DNA from: Burkholderiaceae bacterium
GTDB lineage: Bacteria > Pseudomonadota > Gammaproteobacteria > Burkholderiales > Burkholderiaceae_C
Reading direction: 5' to 3'
Length of the DNA stretch: 64,000 nt
Assembly: GCA_030695205.1 (NCBI GenBank)
Contig: JAUYTN010000010.1
Coordinates: forward strand, 62,001-126,000
Shown here: positions 8,491 to 17,532 of the stretch, piece by piece
Position numbering within the stretch: the stretch's first letter is position 1
Layout of the letters: each line of letters starts with the position of its first letter
Notes under the pieces: model-generated
Told to the model about the DNA's origin: nothing
Seen by the model: the letters and a program-made list of their open reading frames with translations, nothing else
Database searches by the model: none
Position numbers and translations under genes: made by a program

Positions 8491-9612
8491 TCAGTTGCCC
8501 GGGCCAATCTGCCGTGCCCAGGTATCGAGCACGGCCCCCATGGTGGCCTGGGCTGAGGCTTGGTACTGCGCAGGGTCCACCTTCACTTCGTAACTTTTGT
8601 CTTTGCGGCCACCGCCCATGCCGCCCAGAAAGCCCACGATGGCCAGCGCAGTCTGAACCCCGGCCACCGTGGCGTCGGTCACGTCATTCACGCCCAGCAG
8701 CCCGCTGTTGGCCGGTTGCAGCGTTTGCTTGAGTGCCAGCGTGGGCATCTTGTCAAAGGTGTAGCTGGCGGTGGTCCACAGCAAGCTGCCATCGGGTTTG
8801 GGCTTTTGCGACAGCAACTGCGGCACCATGGCGCGCAGGTTGGATTCCGTGGTGAGCTTGATGCCGGGCTTGCCATCCACGCTGGCAGTGCGGGCGAAAA
8901 AGCCACCCGAGGCGTCCGTTTCAATGAAGTCCATGACCAGCGTGACCTTGAGCAAACCCAGTTGCTCTGGCCCCGACACACCCGACTCCACGTAGTCCAG
9001 GGCATCCCAGCCCAGGCCCGACATCGACACACCAAATCCCATGAGGGAGCGCAAGGGGTCAGCGGTTGAAAAGTACAGTGGCAGGCCTTGTGCGCTGAAC
9101 AGTTTGTGCGTTTTGCCCTGGCCTTTGCCAGAGCCCCGCTTGATTTCTGCGGGTGCCGCCACAGCGTCCTTTTTGAAGCGCTCCACCGCCGCAGCGGGCA
9201 GCGCATCAAAGGGAACCACCGTCAGGCCCCTGGCTTGCAGCGAGGCCGTCAGGCGCTGGTAGGCGGTGTCGGTGATGGACTGCATCAAGGCATCATCCAC
9301 CCCGGCCAAGGTGTAGCTTCCGTGCATGTTGGCTGAACCAGGGCCAGAACCAAAGCCGCCACTGGCCGAGGCCGAAGCCGTGGCCCGGGTGGCAAACATC
9401 ACCCTGAACTGGGCAATGCATACCTTGTTCAAAGCGGCCAGCCCTTCAGGCTGGCTCGCGTCTATCCAGGCTTGAGCGGCTTGCGCCGGGTCGGTTTGGG
9501 CCAAGCTGGGGTCAAAGGCGGGCGGTGGATTGTCTTGGGCCCAGGCGCTGGCGGCTGTCAGGCCCAGCCAGGGCAAGCCCAGGCTGGCGGTGAGGAGTTC
9601 ACGGCGTTTCAT
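8491..9612 (-). CDS. Secreted protein of unknown function with Tat-like signal
   Basis: 373 residues. The start MKRRELLTASLG followed by a hydrophobic stretch and AWAQ looks like an export signal; the twin arginine suggests Tat, though the consensus is incomplete (RRELL). The mature part is rich in Ala/Gly, includes a low-complexity ASASASGGFGSGPGS stretch and a predicted alternation of strands and loops, with no cysteine cluster or catalytic motif recognised. The ATG at 9612 was chosen over an upstream in-frame start at 9672 because it gives a clean signal peptide. It converges on parB and precedes no obvious partner. I do not recognise the family. Confidence 0.7.
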   Translation of the reverse strand: MKRRELLTASLGLPWLGLTAASAWAQDNPPPAFDPSLAQTDPAQAAQAWIDASQPEGLAALNKVCIAQFRVMFATRATASASASGGFGSGPGSANMHGSYTLAGVDDALMQSITDTAYQRLTASLQARGLTVVPFDALPAAAVERFKKDAVAAPAEIKRGSGKGQGKTHKLFSAQGLPLYFSTADPLRSLMGFGVSMSGLGWDALDYVESGVSGPEQLGLLKVTLVMDFIETDASGGFFARTASVDGKPGIKLTTESNLRAMVPQLLSQKPKPDGSLLWTTASYTFDKMPTLALKQTLQPANSGLLGVNDVTDATVAGVQTALAIVGFLGGMGGGRKDKSYEVKVDPAQYQASAQATMGAVLDTWARQIGPGN

Positions 9613-9770
9613 GGCAACGTTCCTTGCGGTGAAGTGAAGACCATCAGTCTGCACGCGATCTGGCGGTCCCACAACCCCGTGTTACCGGGGGTGTACAAGC
9701 CGCACCAGCGCATACGCCCAACTCGTCCACGCCCTTGCCTGTCGATGCTGCGCGTGTCGCCAGCCGTGGC

Positions 9771-11033
9771 TCATGGCAACACCGCAGGGGCGGCGAAGTA
9801 GCGGGTGCTCAGCCGCTTGAACTGGCCGCCGTCGGTGCCTATGTTGGTCTGCACCGCCTGCCCCGGGCTGAACACCACGCCCACACCGCCAGCGGCCACC
9901 AGCTCGTTGGGACGGGTCAGGAAGTAGTCCACCCGGTTGTCCCGAAAGGCAAAGGCGGTGCCACCGGGCGTGGCCGATGGCACGCCCAGAGGGGTTTGCC
10001 ACCACAGCACCGGCAGCTGCAAGCCCTCAAAGAAGCGGCGGGCCTGCGCAAAGTGGCTGGTGAAGCTGGGCTCGGTCTGGTTGCTGCTGTCCCAGAGGTA
10101 GGGCACGCTGCTCAGGCGGGTGCAGGCGGCCCCGCTAGCGGTGTAGCGCGCCTCAAAGCAGCCCGCGTCCCGGTCCAGCGTCTGCATCACCACGAAGTCG
10201 GCCTGAGCCGCACCCACGCGGCTCAGGTAGCGCACCTCGTTCGGGAGCACATCCGGGAATAGCGACGGTGGAAACCCGACGTAGACCTGGGGTGCGTTCT
10301 GGCGCAGCATGCGCAGCAGGCACTGGCCCATGCCCGCCACGGTGTCGGGCAGGGCGGCGCAGTCGGGGTTGGCGCTGGCCACCAGGGCCAGGTGCCGGGT
10401 GGGGTCGGCCTCGGCGCGGTGGGCATAGCCCCAGAAGTCGGGCTCCAGGTTGACCAGCGCGGGTTTGCCGTAGGCCGCCAGCTGCCCCGCCAGCACCCGC
10501 ACGTTGTCCCAATAGCCGGTCATGAAGGCGCGGTCGGCCAAGCCGCTGAGGTTGCCGTCGCCCAGCGTGGCCATCTGGTACAGGGTGAACATGGGGACGG
10601 CACCGAGCTTGTCGGCATTGGCCGCGACGATGGCCACATAGGCACCACTGGGGCTGTTCCAGCTGGGCCAGGAGGTGGCACCCACGCCCACCAGGTACTG
10701 GTCGTAGATGTCGGGCTGCAGGCTTTGCGCCTGTATGGCCGCTACAGTGGCTGTGCCCAGGCCCACCAGCAAACGCCGGGGTTTGCCCCAGCGCTCGGCC
10801 AGCACCCCCGGGCGCTGGGCGAGTGGGTACGACGATACCGGTGGTGGTGGTGGCGGCGGTGGAGCAGGGGGCAGCACGACTGGGGGCGTGGTGGCATCTG
10901 CCGGGCTGGGGTCCTTGGCGGCACCGCCGCCACAGGCGCTAGCCAGCGTCAGGGCCAGGGCGGCTGACAGGGTGCGAAGCAACAGGGCAGGGTGAACAGG
11001 GCGGGTCAGGGGGAGGGTCATGGGGCGAGTCAT
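9771..11033 (-). CDS. Lipoprotein, possible TIM-barrel glycosidase-like domain
   Basis: 420 residues. Signal peptide ends in a lipobox (LASAC followed by GGG), so the protein is likely lipid-anchored. A linker with eight consecutive prolines follows, then a globular domain of about 350 residues. Segments such as KPALVNLEPDFWGYAH, VYVGFPPSLFPDV and LPVLWWQTPLGVPS resemble the strand ends of a TIM barrel, and the Glu in NLEPDFWG could be catalytic; this is inference only. Two ATGs (11033 and 11021) both give good signals. The gene is divergent from the methyltransferase at 11117. Confidence 0.7.
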   Translation of the reverse strand: MTRPMTLPLTRPVHPALLLRTLSAALALTLASACGGGAAKDPSPADATTPPVVLPPAPPPPPPPPVSSYPLAQRPGVLAERWGKPRRLLVGLGTATVAAIQAQSLQPDIYDQYLVGVGATSWPSWNSPSGAYVAIVAANADKLGAVPMFTLYQMATLGDGNLSGLADRAFMTGYWDNVRVLAGQLAAYGKPALVNLEPDFWGYAHRAEADPTRHLALVASANPDCAALPDTVAGMGQCLLRMLRQNAPQVYVGFPPSLFPDVLPNEVRYLSRVGAAQADFVVMQTLDRDAGCFEARYTASGAACTRLSSVPYLWDSSNQTEPSFTSHFAQARRFFEGLQLPVLWWQTPLGVPSATPGGTAFAFRDNRVDYFLTRPNELVAAGGVGVVFSPGQAVQTNIGTDGGQFKRLSTRYFAAPAVLP

Positions 11034-11116
11034 GCAGGGGTATGCGGGGCAAAGTGAACTCACCCGGGGATTGTCCACCCGGACAGGGGCACTCCCATCC
11101 CTCTACACTGCAGCGC

Positions 11117-11929
11117 ATGACATGGATGGCACTTTCACGTTGGCCTTGGCCCTTGCCCGCTGTGCTGGTGTGGGTGCTGGCGTGGCTGGGGTTTGTGGGC
11201 CTGCGGCTCATGGCGCTGCCCCTGGCGTGGTCGTGGGCGGTGGCGGCGGCAGCCGGTGTGCTGGCCAGCGTGCTGGTGGACACCTGGGTGCGCCGGGGCA
11301 TGTTGGCCCTGGGGTTTCCGCTGTCGTGGTGGCTGGTTACCGGGGCGGGTGGGGCGCAGGTGCTGGCGGCCTGGCCTGCCTGGGTATGGCTGCTGCCACT
11401 GGCCCTGCTGGTGCTGCTGTACCCGCCGGGCTCATGGCGTGACGCACCGCTGTTTCCCACCCCCGCCCATGCATTGGACGGCCTGGCCGAGCAGGTGCCC
11501 CTGCCCTTGGCCGGGCGGGTGCTGGATGCCGGTTGTGGCCTGGGCGATGGCTTGCTGGCCCTGGAGCGTGCCTGGCCCGAGGTGAAGGTGTACGGCATCG
11601 AGCGCAGTTGGCCGCTGCGTGTGGTGTGTGGCCTGCGCTGCCGCCACGCCCACGTGCGCCAGGGCGACATGTGGCGACACAGCTGGTCGGCCTACGATCT
11701 GGTGTACCTGTTCCAACGCCCCGAGAGCATGGACCGCGCATGGGACAAGGCGCAGCACGAGCTGCGCCCTGGCGCGTGGCTCGCCAGCCTGGAGTTTGCG
11801 GTGCCCGATGTGGACCCCACCCTGGCCTGGCCCTGCCCGGATGGCCGAACCGTGTGGCTGTACCAGACGCCGCTGCCAACCGAGCGACCACCCACCCAGC
11901 CCGGCCCGGCCGAGGCTGTTTCAGCCTGA
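11117..11929 (+). CDS. Membrane-anchored class I SAM methyltransferase
   Basis: 270 residues. The N-terminal 110 residues form three or four Trp/Leu-rich membrane helices (for example VLVWVLAWLGFVGLRLMALP). The C-terminal half is a Rossmann methyltransferase with motif I VLDAGCGLGDGLLALE, an acidic residue in VYGIERSW and motif IV-like SAYDLVYLFQRPESM. The substrate is unknown. The ATG at 11117 is the first that starts directly before the membrane segments. It stands alone, divergent from the lipoprotein gene. Confidence 0.8.
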   Translation: MTWMALSRWPWPLPAVLVWVLAWLGFVGLRLMALPLAWSWAVAAAAGVLASVLVDTWVRRGMLALGFPLSWWLVTGAGGAQVLAAWPAWVWLLPLALLVLLYPPGSWRDAPLFPTPAHALDGLAEQVPLPLAGRVLDAGCGLGDGLLALERAWPEVKVYGIERSWPLRVVCGLRCRHAHVRQGDMWRHSWSAYDLVYLFQRPESMDRAWDKAQHELRPGAWLASLEFAVPDVDPTLAWPCPDGRTVWLYQTPLPTERPPTQPGPAEAVSA

Positions 11930-11962
11930 GGGATCAGGCCTGCACAGCGTGCCTGAGCGCAT

Positions 11963-12100
11963 TCAGCGTGCCACCGGGGGGCTGATGTTCACGGTTACTT
12001 GCACCACCAATGGCACGGTTTCGCCGTTGAGCGTGGCGCTCACCTGGTAGCTGAACACGTCTTTGCAGGTGCGGCCCGTATGGGGGCAGGGGTGGGGCAC
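11963..12100 (-). pseudogene. Possible gene remnant or 45-residue ORF
   Basis: A minus-strand frame begins with GTG four bases after the GlcD-like gene's stop and reads about 45 residues, including HTGRTCKDVFSYQVSATLNG and a strand-like end VQVTVNIS before TGA. It looks like the C-terminal part of a small beta-rich protein rather than random sequence, and codon use matches its neighbours. No ribosome site is visible. It could be a true tiny gene, a decayed one, or chance. Confidence 0.35.
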
Positions 12101-12104
12101 CGCT

Positions 12105-13535
12105 TCAGTCCATGCAGAAAATCTTGCCGGGGTTGAGGATGTTGTCCGGGTCCAGCGCTTGCTTGATGGCGCGCATCATGTCCACCGCACCGGCGCCGGT
12201 TTCGTCCCGCAAGAAGCCCATTTTGTGCAGGCCCACGCCGTGTTCGCCGGTGCAGGTGCCTTCCAGTGCCAGCGCACGGGCCACCAGCCGGTGGTTCAGG
12301 GCTTCGGCGGTTTCGCGCTCCTGCGCGCTGTCGGGGTCAATCAGGTAGCCGAAGTGGAAGTTGCCGTCGCCCACATGGCCCACGAGAAAGTACGGAATGC
12401 CGCTGGCGTCGGCCTCGGCCACCGAGTCCAGCAGGCAGTCGGCCAGGCGGCTGATGGGCACGCAGGTGTCGGTGGTGATGGCGCGGCAGCCCGGACGGCT
12501 TTGCACGGCGGCAAAGTAGGCGTTGTGCCGGGCCGTCCACAGCCGGGTGCGGTCTTCCGGGGTGGTGGCCCACTCGAACGACTCGCCGCCGTGCTCGGCC
12601 GCGATGTCTTGCACCAGCTCGGCCTGCTCCTGCACGCTGGCGGGTGAGCCGTGGAACTCCATCAGCAGCATGGGTTCTTCGCGCAGGTTGAGCTTGCTGT
12701 GGGCGTTGACGGCGCGCACCGAGGCCGCATCGATCAGCTCACAGCGGGCAATCGGTATGCCCATCTGGATGGTGGTGATGGTGGTGCGCACGGCGGCCTC
12801 GATGCTTGGGAACGAACACGTTGCCGCCGACACCGCCTCGGGCAGGGGGTAGAGCTTGAGGGTGATTTCGGTCATCACCCCCAGCGTGCCCTCGCTGCCC
12901 ACCATCAGGCGCGTCAGGTCGTAGCCTGCGCTGCTTTTTTTGGCGCGGGTGCCGGTGCGGATGACATTGCCCTGCGCCGTCACCACCTCCAGCGCCAGCA
13001 CGTTTTCGCGCATGGTGCCGTAGCGCACGGCGTTGGTGCCGCTGGCACGGGTGGCTGCCATGCCGCCGATGCTGGCGTCGGCACCGGGGTCGATGGGGAA
13101 GAACAGGCCATCGCTCTTGACCGCGTCGTTCACCGCCTTGCGGGTCACGCCGGGCTGCACCGTCACGGTCAGGTCCTCGGCGTTGACGCTGAGCACCCGG
13201 TTCATGCGGCTCACGTCCAGGCTGATGCCACCTTGCACCGCCAGCAGGTGGCCCTCCAGCGACGAGCCCACCCCAAACGGAATGACCGGCACCTTGAACT
13301 GGGCCGCCAGGCGCAGCGCATCGGCCACGTCAGCGGTGCACTCGGCAAACACCACGGCGGCAGGGGGTGGCACGTGCGTGAAGGGCGACTCGTCACGCCC
13401 GTGCTGCTCGCGCACCGCCAGCGCGGTGGAGCAGGCTGGGCCAAATCGGGTCTTGAGAGCCGCCAGAAAATCGTGAGGAACCTCACGCAGGTGTGTTTGT
13501 GGTCGCAACACGTCGCTGGGGGTGGGAGCATTCAT
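12105..13535 (-). CDS. FAD-binding oxidase, GlcD / D-lactate dehydrogenase type
   Basis: Flavoprotein of the PCMH/vanillyl-alcohol-oxidase fold, 476 residues, oxidising a 2-hydroxy acid such as D-lactate or glycolate and passing electrons to the respiratory chain or a cytochrome. FAD-binding motifs VIPFGVGSSLEGH and IDPGADASIGGMAATRASGT are intact. The C-terminal cap holds HVGDGNFHFGYL and GTCTGEHGVGLHKMGFL, with the metal and substrate histidines. No GlcE/GlcF genes are adjacent, so a stand-alone D-lactate dehydrogenase is more likely than a glycolate oxidase subunit. It is divergent from the kinase gene at 13606, sharing a 70-bp promoter region. Confidence 0.88.
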   Translation of the reverse strand: MNAPTPSDVLRPQTHLREVPHDFLAALKTRFGPACSTALAVREQHGRDESPFTHVPPPAAVVFAECTADVADALRLAAQFKVPVIPFGVGSSLEGHLLAVQGGISLDVSRMNRVLSVNAEDLTVTVQPGVTRKAVNDAVKSDGLFFPIDPGADASIGGMAATRASGTNAVRYGTMRENVLALEVVTAQGNVIRTGTRAKKSSAGYDLTRLMVGSEGTLGVMTEITLKLYPLPEAVSAATCSFPSIEAAVRTTITTIQMGIPIARCELIDAASVRAVNAHSKLNLREEPMLLMEFHGSPASVQEQAELVQDIAAEHGGESFEWATTPEDRTRLWTARHNAYFAAVQSRPGCRAITTDTCVPISRLADCLLDSVAEADASGIPYFLVGHVGDGNFHFGYLIDPDSAQERETAEALNHRLVARALALEGTCTGEHGVGLHKMGFLRDETGAGAVDMMRAIKQALDPDNILNPGKIFCMD

Positions 13536-13605
13536 GGGGTATTCCTTGCCAAAACCAGATAATGAAAGCCATTATCCGAGTCAGAACCACAACGCGCCTA
13601 CCAAC

Positions 13606-15219
13606 ATGATGTTTGACAAGCTCACCGCGCTGGTGGCCGACGATCAGGAGCTGATGCGTTCGGTCACCGCCAACCAGCTGCGCGGCATGGGGTGGAGCAA
13701 GGTGCTCACCGCCAAAAACGGAGCCGAGGCACTGCGCCAGTTGCGCGCCCAGCGGGTGGACGTGCTCCTGACCGACTGGAACATGCCCGTCATGGGTGGC
13801 CTGGAGCTGCTGCGTGCGGTGCGGGGCGACGCCAAGCTGGCGCGCCTGCCCGTGCTCATGGTCACCTCCGAGGTCGAGCGCTCCCGCATCCAGGACGTGA
13901 TTGCCGCCGGGGTCAGCGGCTTGCTGGTCAAGCCCTTCAATGCCAGCGTGTTGCGCGCCCGGCTGGAGCGGCTGCTCTCCACCGACACCAAGGCCACGCC
14001 CAAGCCCGCCCCCCGCACCCGCCGGCCCGACGCGGCCGAGACCGACCCGGACGCCCCCGAGTCGCAGTTCATGCTGCCGGCCTCCCACATCCTGGTGGTG
14101 GACGACAACCCCACCACCCTGGCACTCATCAGCCGCCTGTTCAAGGACGACTACGACGTAAGCGCTGCCCCCGAGGGGCGCGAGGCCCTGCGCATTTGCC
14201 GCTCGCAGCACCCGCCCGATCTGGTGCTGATCGACGTGCAAATGCCTGGCATGGACGGCTTCGAGACCGTGGCCCATCTGCGCGATACGCCCCACATGGC
14301 CAATATTCCGGTCATTTTTGTGACCTCTGACACCAGCGACAGCACCCGCCGCCGGGGCATGGAGCTGGGTGCGGTGGACTTCGTCACCAAGGCCACCCCA
14401 CCGCGCGAGCTGCGCCAGCGCGTGGCCAATTTTTTGCGGTTTGTGGAGCTGCGCAAGCAGCTGCAAAGCGACTACGACGCCATGCTGGAAAACGCAAGGC
14501 TGCGCGAAGAAGTCGAAAACATGACCCGCCACGACCTCAAGGGCTCGCTCAGCGGCATCGTGGGCATGGTGCGCAACCTCGCCACCGACGACGACATGCC
14601 CCAGCGCTACATGGACAAGCTCAGGCTGGTGCAAGAAACCGCCGAGCAGGCCCTCACCTCCGTCAACCTCGGGGGTGACATGTACAAGATCGAAACCGGC
14701 CGCTACAAGCTCGATGTGCAGCCGGTGCGCATTGGCGATGTGCTGCGCCGCATCGTCGAGGTATCCCGGGCATCGTTTGCCGAGAAAGACCTGTCCATCG
14801 TGGTCGATGCCGACGTGCCCGTGGGCCAGGAGCTGCCCCAGGCCCAGGGCGACGCCACGCTGTGTCACTCGCTGTTTCAGAACCTCATCAAAAACGCCTG
14901 CGAAGCCGCGCCGCGCAAAAGCAAGGTGCACGTCATCCTCAAAGACGAGAACCCGCTGCGCATCCTCATTCAGAACAAAGGCGTGGTCCCGCGCGACATC
15001 CGCGACGTGTTTTTTGACAAATTCGTCACCCAGAGCAAGTCATCTGGCAGTGGGCTGGGCACCTACTCGGCCCGGCTGCTGGCGGTGGCCCAGCACGGCA
15101 GCATCGACATGGCCTGCGACGACGCGCTCAACGAAACCACAGTCACGGTGTGGCTGCCGCGCTGCGCCCTGCAGCTGGCCGACAAGCCCGTGGCCGACAA
15201 TTCAGTCCCCAATCCCTGA
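13606..15219 (+). CDS. Dual receiver-domain sensor histidine kinase (REC-REC-HK)
   Basis: 537 residues, no membrane segments. Two receiver domains come first: REC1 (about 5-125) with phospho-Asp in LLTDWNMPVMGG and REC2 (about 160-280) with LIDVQMPGMDGFE. A histidine kinase core follows, with the phospho-His in MTRHDLKGSLSGIVGM, N box FQNLIKNACEAAP, F box FFDKFVTQSK and G2 box SGSGLGTYSARLLA. The receivers at the N terminus suggest it integrates phosphorylation from other kinases. The ATG at 13606 (or the next codon) was chosen because REC1 starts right after it. A cobalamin gene follows after 22 bp. Confidence 0.88.
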   Translation: MMFDKLTALVADDQELMRSVTANQLRGMGWSKVLTAKNGAEALRQLRAQRVDVLLTDWNMPVMGGLELLRAVRGDAKLARLPVLMVTSEVERSRIQDVIAAGVSGLLVKPFNASVLRARLERLLSTDTKATPKPAPRTRRPDAAETDPDAPESQFMLPASHILVVDDNPTTLALISRLFKDDYDVSAAPEGREALRICRSQHPPDLVLIDVQMPGMDGFETVAHLRDTPHMANIPVIFVTSDTSDSTRRRGMELGAVDFVTKATPPRELRQRVANFLRFVELRKQLQSDYDAMLENARLREEVENMTRHDLKGSLSGIVGMVRNLATDDDMPQRYMDKLRLVQETAEQALTSVNLGGDMYKIETGRYKLDVQPVRIGDVLRRIVEVSRASFAEKDLSIVVDADVPVGQELPQAQGDATLCHSLFQNLIKNACEAAPRKSKVHVILKDENPLRILIQNKGVVPRDIRDVFFDKFVTQSKSSGSGLGTYSARLLAVAQHGSIDMACDDALNETTVTVWLPRCALQLADKPVADNSVPNP

Positions 15220-15241
15220 CCAACCCGGAGCACCACACACC

Positions 15242-15820
15242 ATGGGCAACCGCCTCACCCAAATCGCCACCCGCACCGGAGATGCCGGTACCACCGGCCT
15301 GGGCAACAACCAGCGCGTCAGCAAAAACAGCCTGCGCGTGCACGCCATGGGCGATGTGGACGAACTCAACAGCCACATTGGCGTGCTGCTGTGCGAGGAC
15401 ATGCCCGCCGCCGTGCGCAGCCTGCTGGTGGAGATTCAGCACCAGCTCTTCAACCTGGGCGGCGAGTTGAGCATTCCGGGGTTCGAGCTGCTCAAGCCCG
15501 AGGCCGTGCTGGCGCTGGACGAGGCACTGGCCACCTTCAACGAGCCGCTGCCCCGCTTGCAGGAGTTCATCCTGCCCGCCGGTACCCGTGCCGCGTCGCA
15601 GGCCCATGTGTGCCGCACCGTGGCCCGCCGTGCAGAGCGCTCGGTGGTCGCCCTGGGCAACGAAGAGGCCTTGAATGACACCCCCCGTCAGTACCTCAAC
15701 CGCCTGAGCGACCTGATGTTTGTGCTGGCCCGCACCCTCAACCGCTACCGGGCCGATGGCAGCACCGGCGACGACGTGTACTGGAAAAGCGAACGCATGG
15801 CCCAGGCCGATGCCGCCTGA
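15242..15820 (+). CDS. Cob(I)alamin adenosyltransferase, PduO type
   Basis: Transfers the adenosyl group of ATP to cob(I)alamin to make adenosylcobalamin; 192 residues. The ATP-binding N terminus RLTQIATRTGDAGTTGLGN and the C-terminal LNRLSDLMFVLARTLNRY mark the PduO/MMAB family. The conserved Asp-Glu pair occurs in GDVDELNSHIG. The start is the ATG 22 bp after the kinase gene. No cobalamin biosynthesis genes are adjacent, but a B12-binding regulator lies 5.3 kb downstream. Confidence 0.93.
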   Translation: MGNRLTQIATRTGDAGTTGLGNNQRVSKNSLRVHAMGDVDELNSHIGVLLCEDMPAAVRSLLVEIQHQLFNLGGELSIPGFELLKPEAVLALDEALATFNEPLPRLQEFILPAGTRAASQAHVCRTVARRAERSVVALGNEEALNDTPRQYLNRLSDLMFVLARTLNRYRADGSTGDDVYWKSERMAQADAA

Positions 15821-15823
15821 GCT

Positions 15824-17155
15824 GTGGTGCTGACCGCCCCTGCACCTGGACCAGCACCTGCACCCGAGCTGACCCCCTGGCCCCTGGTGCACTGGGTCGA
15901 AGGTGGCCATGCCCGCAGCGCGCACTGGCGCAGCGAACGCGGTGCCCCCCCGCCCCGGCGGGTGGTGCTGGCCGACGACACCCTGACCGCCGCCATGGCC
16001 CAGCGCCTGGCCAGCGAGGGCACGGCCATGCTCTGGCGCGGCGACTTCCACAACGCCCGCCAGCTGCTGCAGGCCCTGGCACGCCGCATTGACCAGCCCA
16101 AAGGCGCTCGAAAAAGCTCTTCGAAACAAGAGCAAACTATTTATACCAGTCAAGCGCAAAAAGCCAAAAAAGCTTCAAATTTCGGGTCAGACGGGTTGGC
16201 CGTGCCTCCCAGCCCGACCAGCCCAACCGAGGCCAGCGTCCCCGCTGCGGCCTTTCACCGCCACCGCCAGGCCCAGTCGCAGCGGGCCAGGCTGCTGGGC
16301 ATGGTGCTGCTGTCGTTCGGCCCCGACCACGGCCTGGCCCTGCGCCGCGCGCCCGATGTTCGCCAGGCCTGCGCCCAGGGCTGGGGTGAGCCCACCGCCG
16401 ACACCACTGGCTCTGTTGCCTCGCTGCGCGAGCTGCTGGCCCTGACCAGTGCGCACGAGTGGGCCAGACAAGGCGTGGAGGTGCCCGCGCTGGGCGAGGC
16501 ACCGCTCAACCGCATCCACCCCCGCTACGGTGTGTTTTCTCCGGTGCGCGGTGAGTACGTCGCGCTGGTGGCCCAGGCCCCGTTGCCGGGAGCGGCTGAC
16601 ACCTTGCGCGCCTTCGACATTGGCACCGGCAGCGGCGTGCTGGCGGCCGTGCTGGCCCGCCGTGGCGTGGCCCAGGTGGTGGCCACCGACCTGGACGAGC
16701 GCGCCCTGGCCTGTGCCCGGGCCAACCTGCAGCGCCTGGCGCCAGGCGTGCAGCTGCTGCGCACCGATCTGTTCCCGCCCGGGCGGGCGCACCTGGTGGT
16801 GTGCAACCCGCCGTGGCTGCCTGCGCGTGCCACCTCACCGGTGGAGCGTGCGGTGTATGACGAAGACAGCCGCATGCTGCGCGGCTTTCTGGCCGGGCTG
16901 GCCAATCACCTGTTGCCGGGTGGCGAGGGCTGGCTCATCATGTCCGACCTGGCCGAGCACCTGGGCCTGCGCAGCCCCCACGAGCTGGCCGACTGGGTGG
17001 CCGCCGCCGGGCTGCGGGTGGTGGCCCGGCTCGACGCCCGGCCCACCCACCGCAAAGCAGCCGACACCAGCGACCCGCTGCACGCCGCCCGTGCGGCGGA
17101 GGTCACCTCACTGTGGCGCCTGGCGGTGGGTGACGGCGGGCGGGGCGCGCCATGA
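15824..17155 (+). CDS. SAM-dependent methyltransferase with embedded repeat-derived segment
   Basis: 443 residues with a GTG start three bases after the adenosyltransferase stop (GTG at 15827 equally possible). The catalytic part (about residues 215-440) has motif I FDIGTGSGVLAAVLARR, ATDLDERALACARANLQR and the NPPW motif in VVCNPPWLPARA, which resembles N-methyltransferases of the PrmB/PrmC or RsmC type acting on Gln or guanine. The N-terminal part is less conserved and contains a Lys/Ser-rich stretch (about residues 99-120, GARKSSSKQEQ to AKKASNF) that is encoded by a reverse-oriented copy of the dispersed AT-rich element. Its stop overlaps the next gene (ATGA). Confidence 0.82.
   Translation: MVLTAPAPGPAPAPELTPWPLVHWVEGGHARSAHWRSERGAPPPRRVVLADDTLTAAMAQRLASEGTAMLWRGDFHNARQLLQALARRIDQPKGARKSSSKQEQTIYTSQAQKAKKASNFGSDGLAVPPSPTSPTEASVPAAAFHRHRQAQSQRARLLGMVLLSFGPDHGLALRRAPDVRQACAQGWGEPTADTTGSVASLRELLALTSAHEWARQGVEVPALGEAPLNRIHPRYGVFSPVRGEYVALVAQAPLPGAADTLRAFDIGTGSGVLAAVLARRGVAQVVATDLDERALACARANLQRLAPGVQLLRTDLFPPGRAHLVVCNPPWLPARATSPVERAVYDEDSRMLRGFLAGLANHLLPGGEGWLIMSDLAEHLGLRSPHELADWVAAAGLRVVARLDARPTHRKAADTSDPLHAARAAEVTSLWRLAVGDGGRGAP
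16121..16182 (-). repeat. Dispersed AT-rich element, copy G, inside a coding sequence
   Basis: On the minus strand it reads GGCTTTTTGCGCTTG, a variable stretch, then AATAGTTTGCTC. It is in frame within the methyltransferase at 15824 and encodes a basic, low-complexity segment unlike the rest of the protein. Base composition drops sharply here. Confidence 0.75.
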
Positions 17156-17532
17156 AGCGGCAGGCACTCCACCGCGCCGCCTGTGCGCTGGCGCTGCTGG
17201 CAGCCCTGGGTGTCACTGCGGCCCATACACCTGATACAGCCGATACAGCCAAAGGATCTGCCGCCGCCGCCACCGTCCAGTTGCGCTGCGAGGTGGTGTA
17301 CCTGCCCACCCGAGGCACCTGGGTGCGCGAAGTCACCCTGAACCACTCGCATGGGCGGTTGCGCTCGGTCGCCATTGACGGTGTGCCGGTGTACAGCTTT
17401 GCGCTGGCCGGGGCGGTGGTGCTGACGGCCCTGGACAACGAGCGCATACAGCTCGACCTGTCGCAGCCCGCCTGGCGCAGCGACTTTCGCGGCTTGGCCG
17501 AGGGGCAGGGCCTGTGTGTGCTGCGCCCATGA
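17152..17532 (+). CDS. Small secreted protein of unknown function
   Basis: 126 residues with a signal peptide (MKRQALHRAACALALLAALG, cleavage near TAAH). The mature part of about 100 residues has one Cys near its start and one near its end (LRCEVV and GLCVLRP), which could form a disulfide, and strand-rich sequence. ATGA overlaps connect it to the methyltransferase upstream and to phnN downstream, so it is part of one transcription unit. Family not recognised. Confidence 0.75.
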   Translation: MKRQALHRAACALALLAALGVTAAHTPDTADTAKGSAAAATVQLRCEVVYLPTRGTWVREVTLNHSHGRLRSVAIDGVPVYSFALAGAVVLTALDNERIQLDLSQPAWRSDFRGLAEGQGLCVLRP

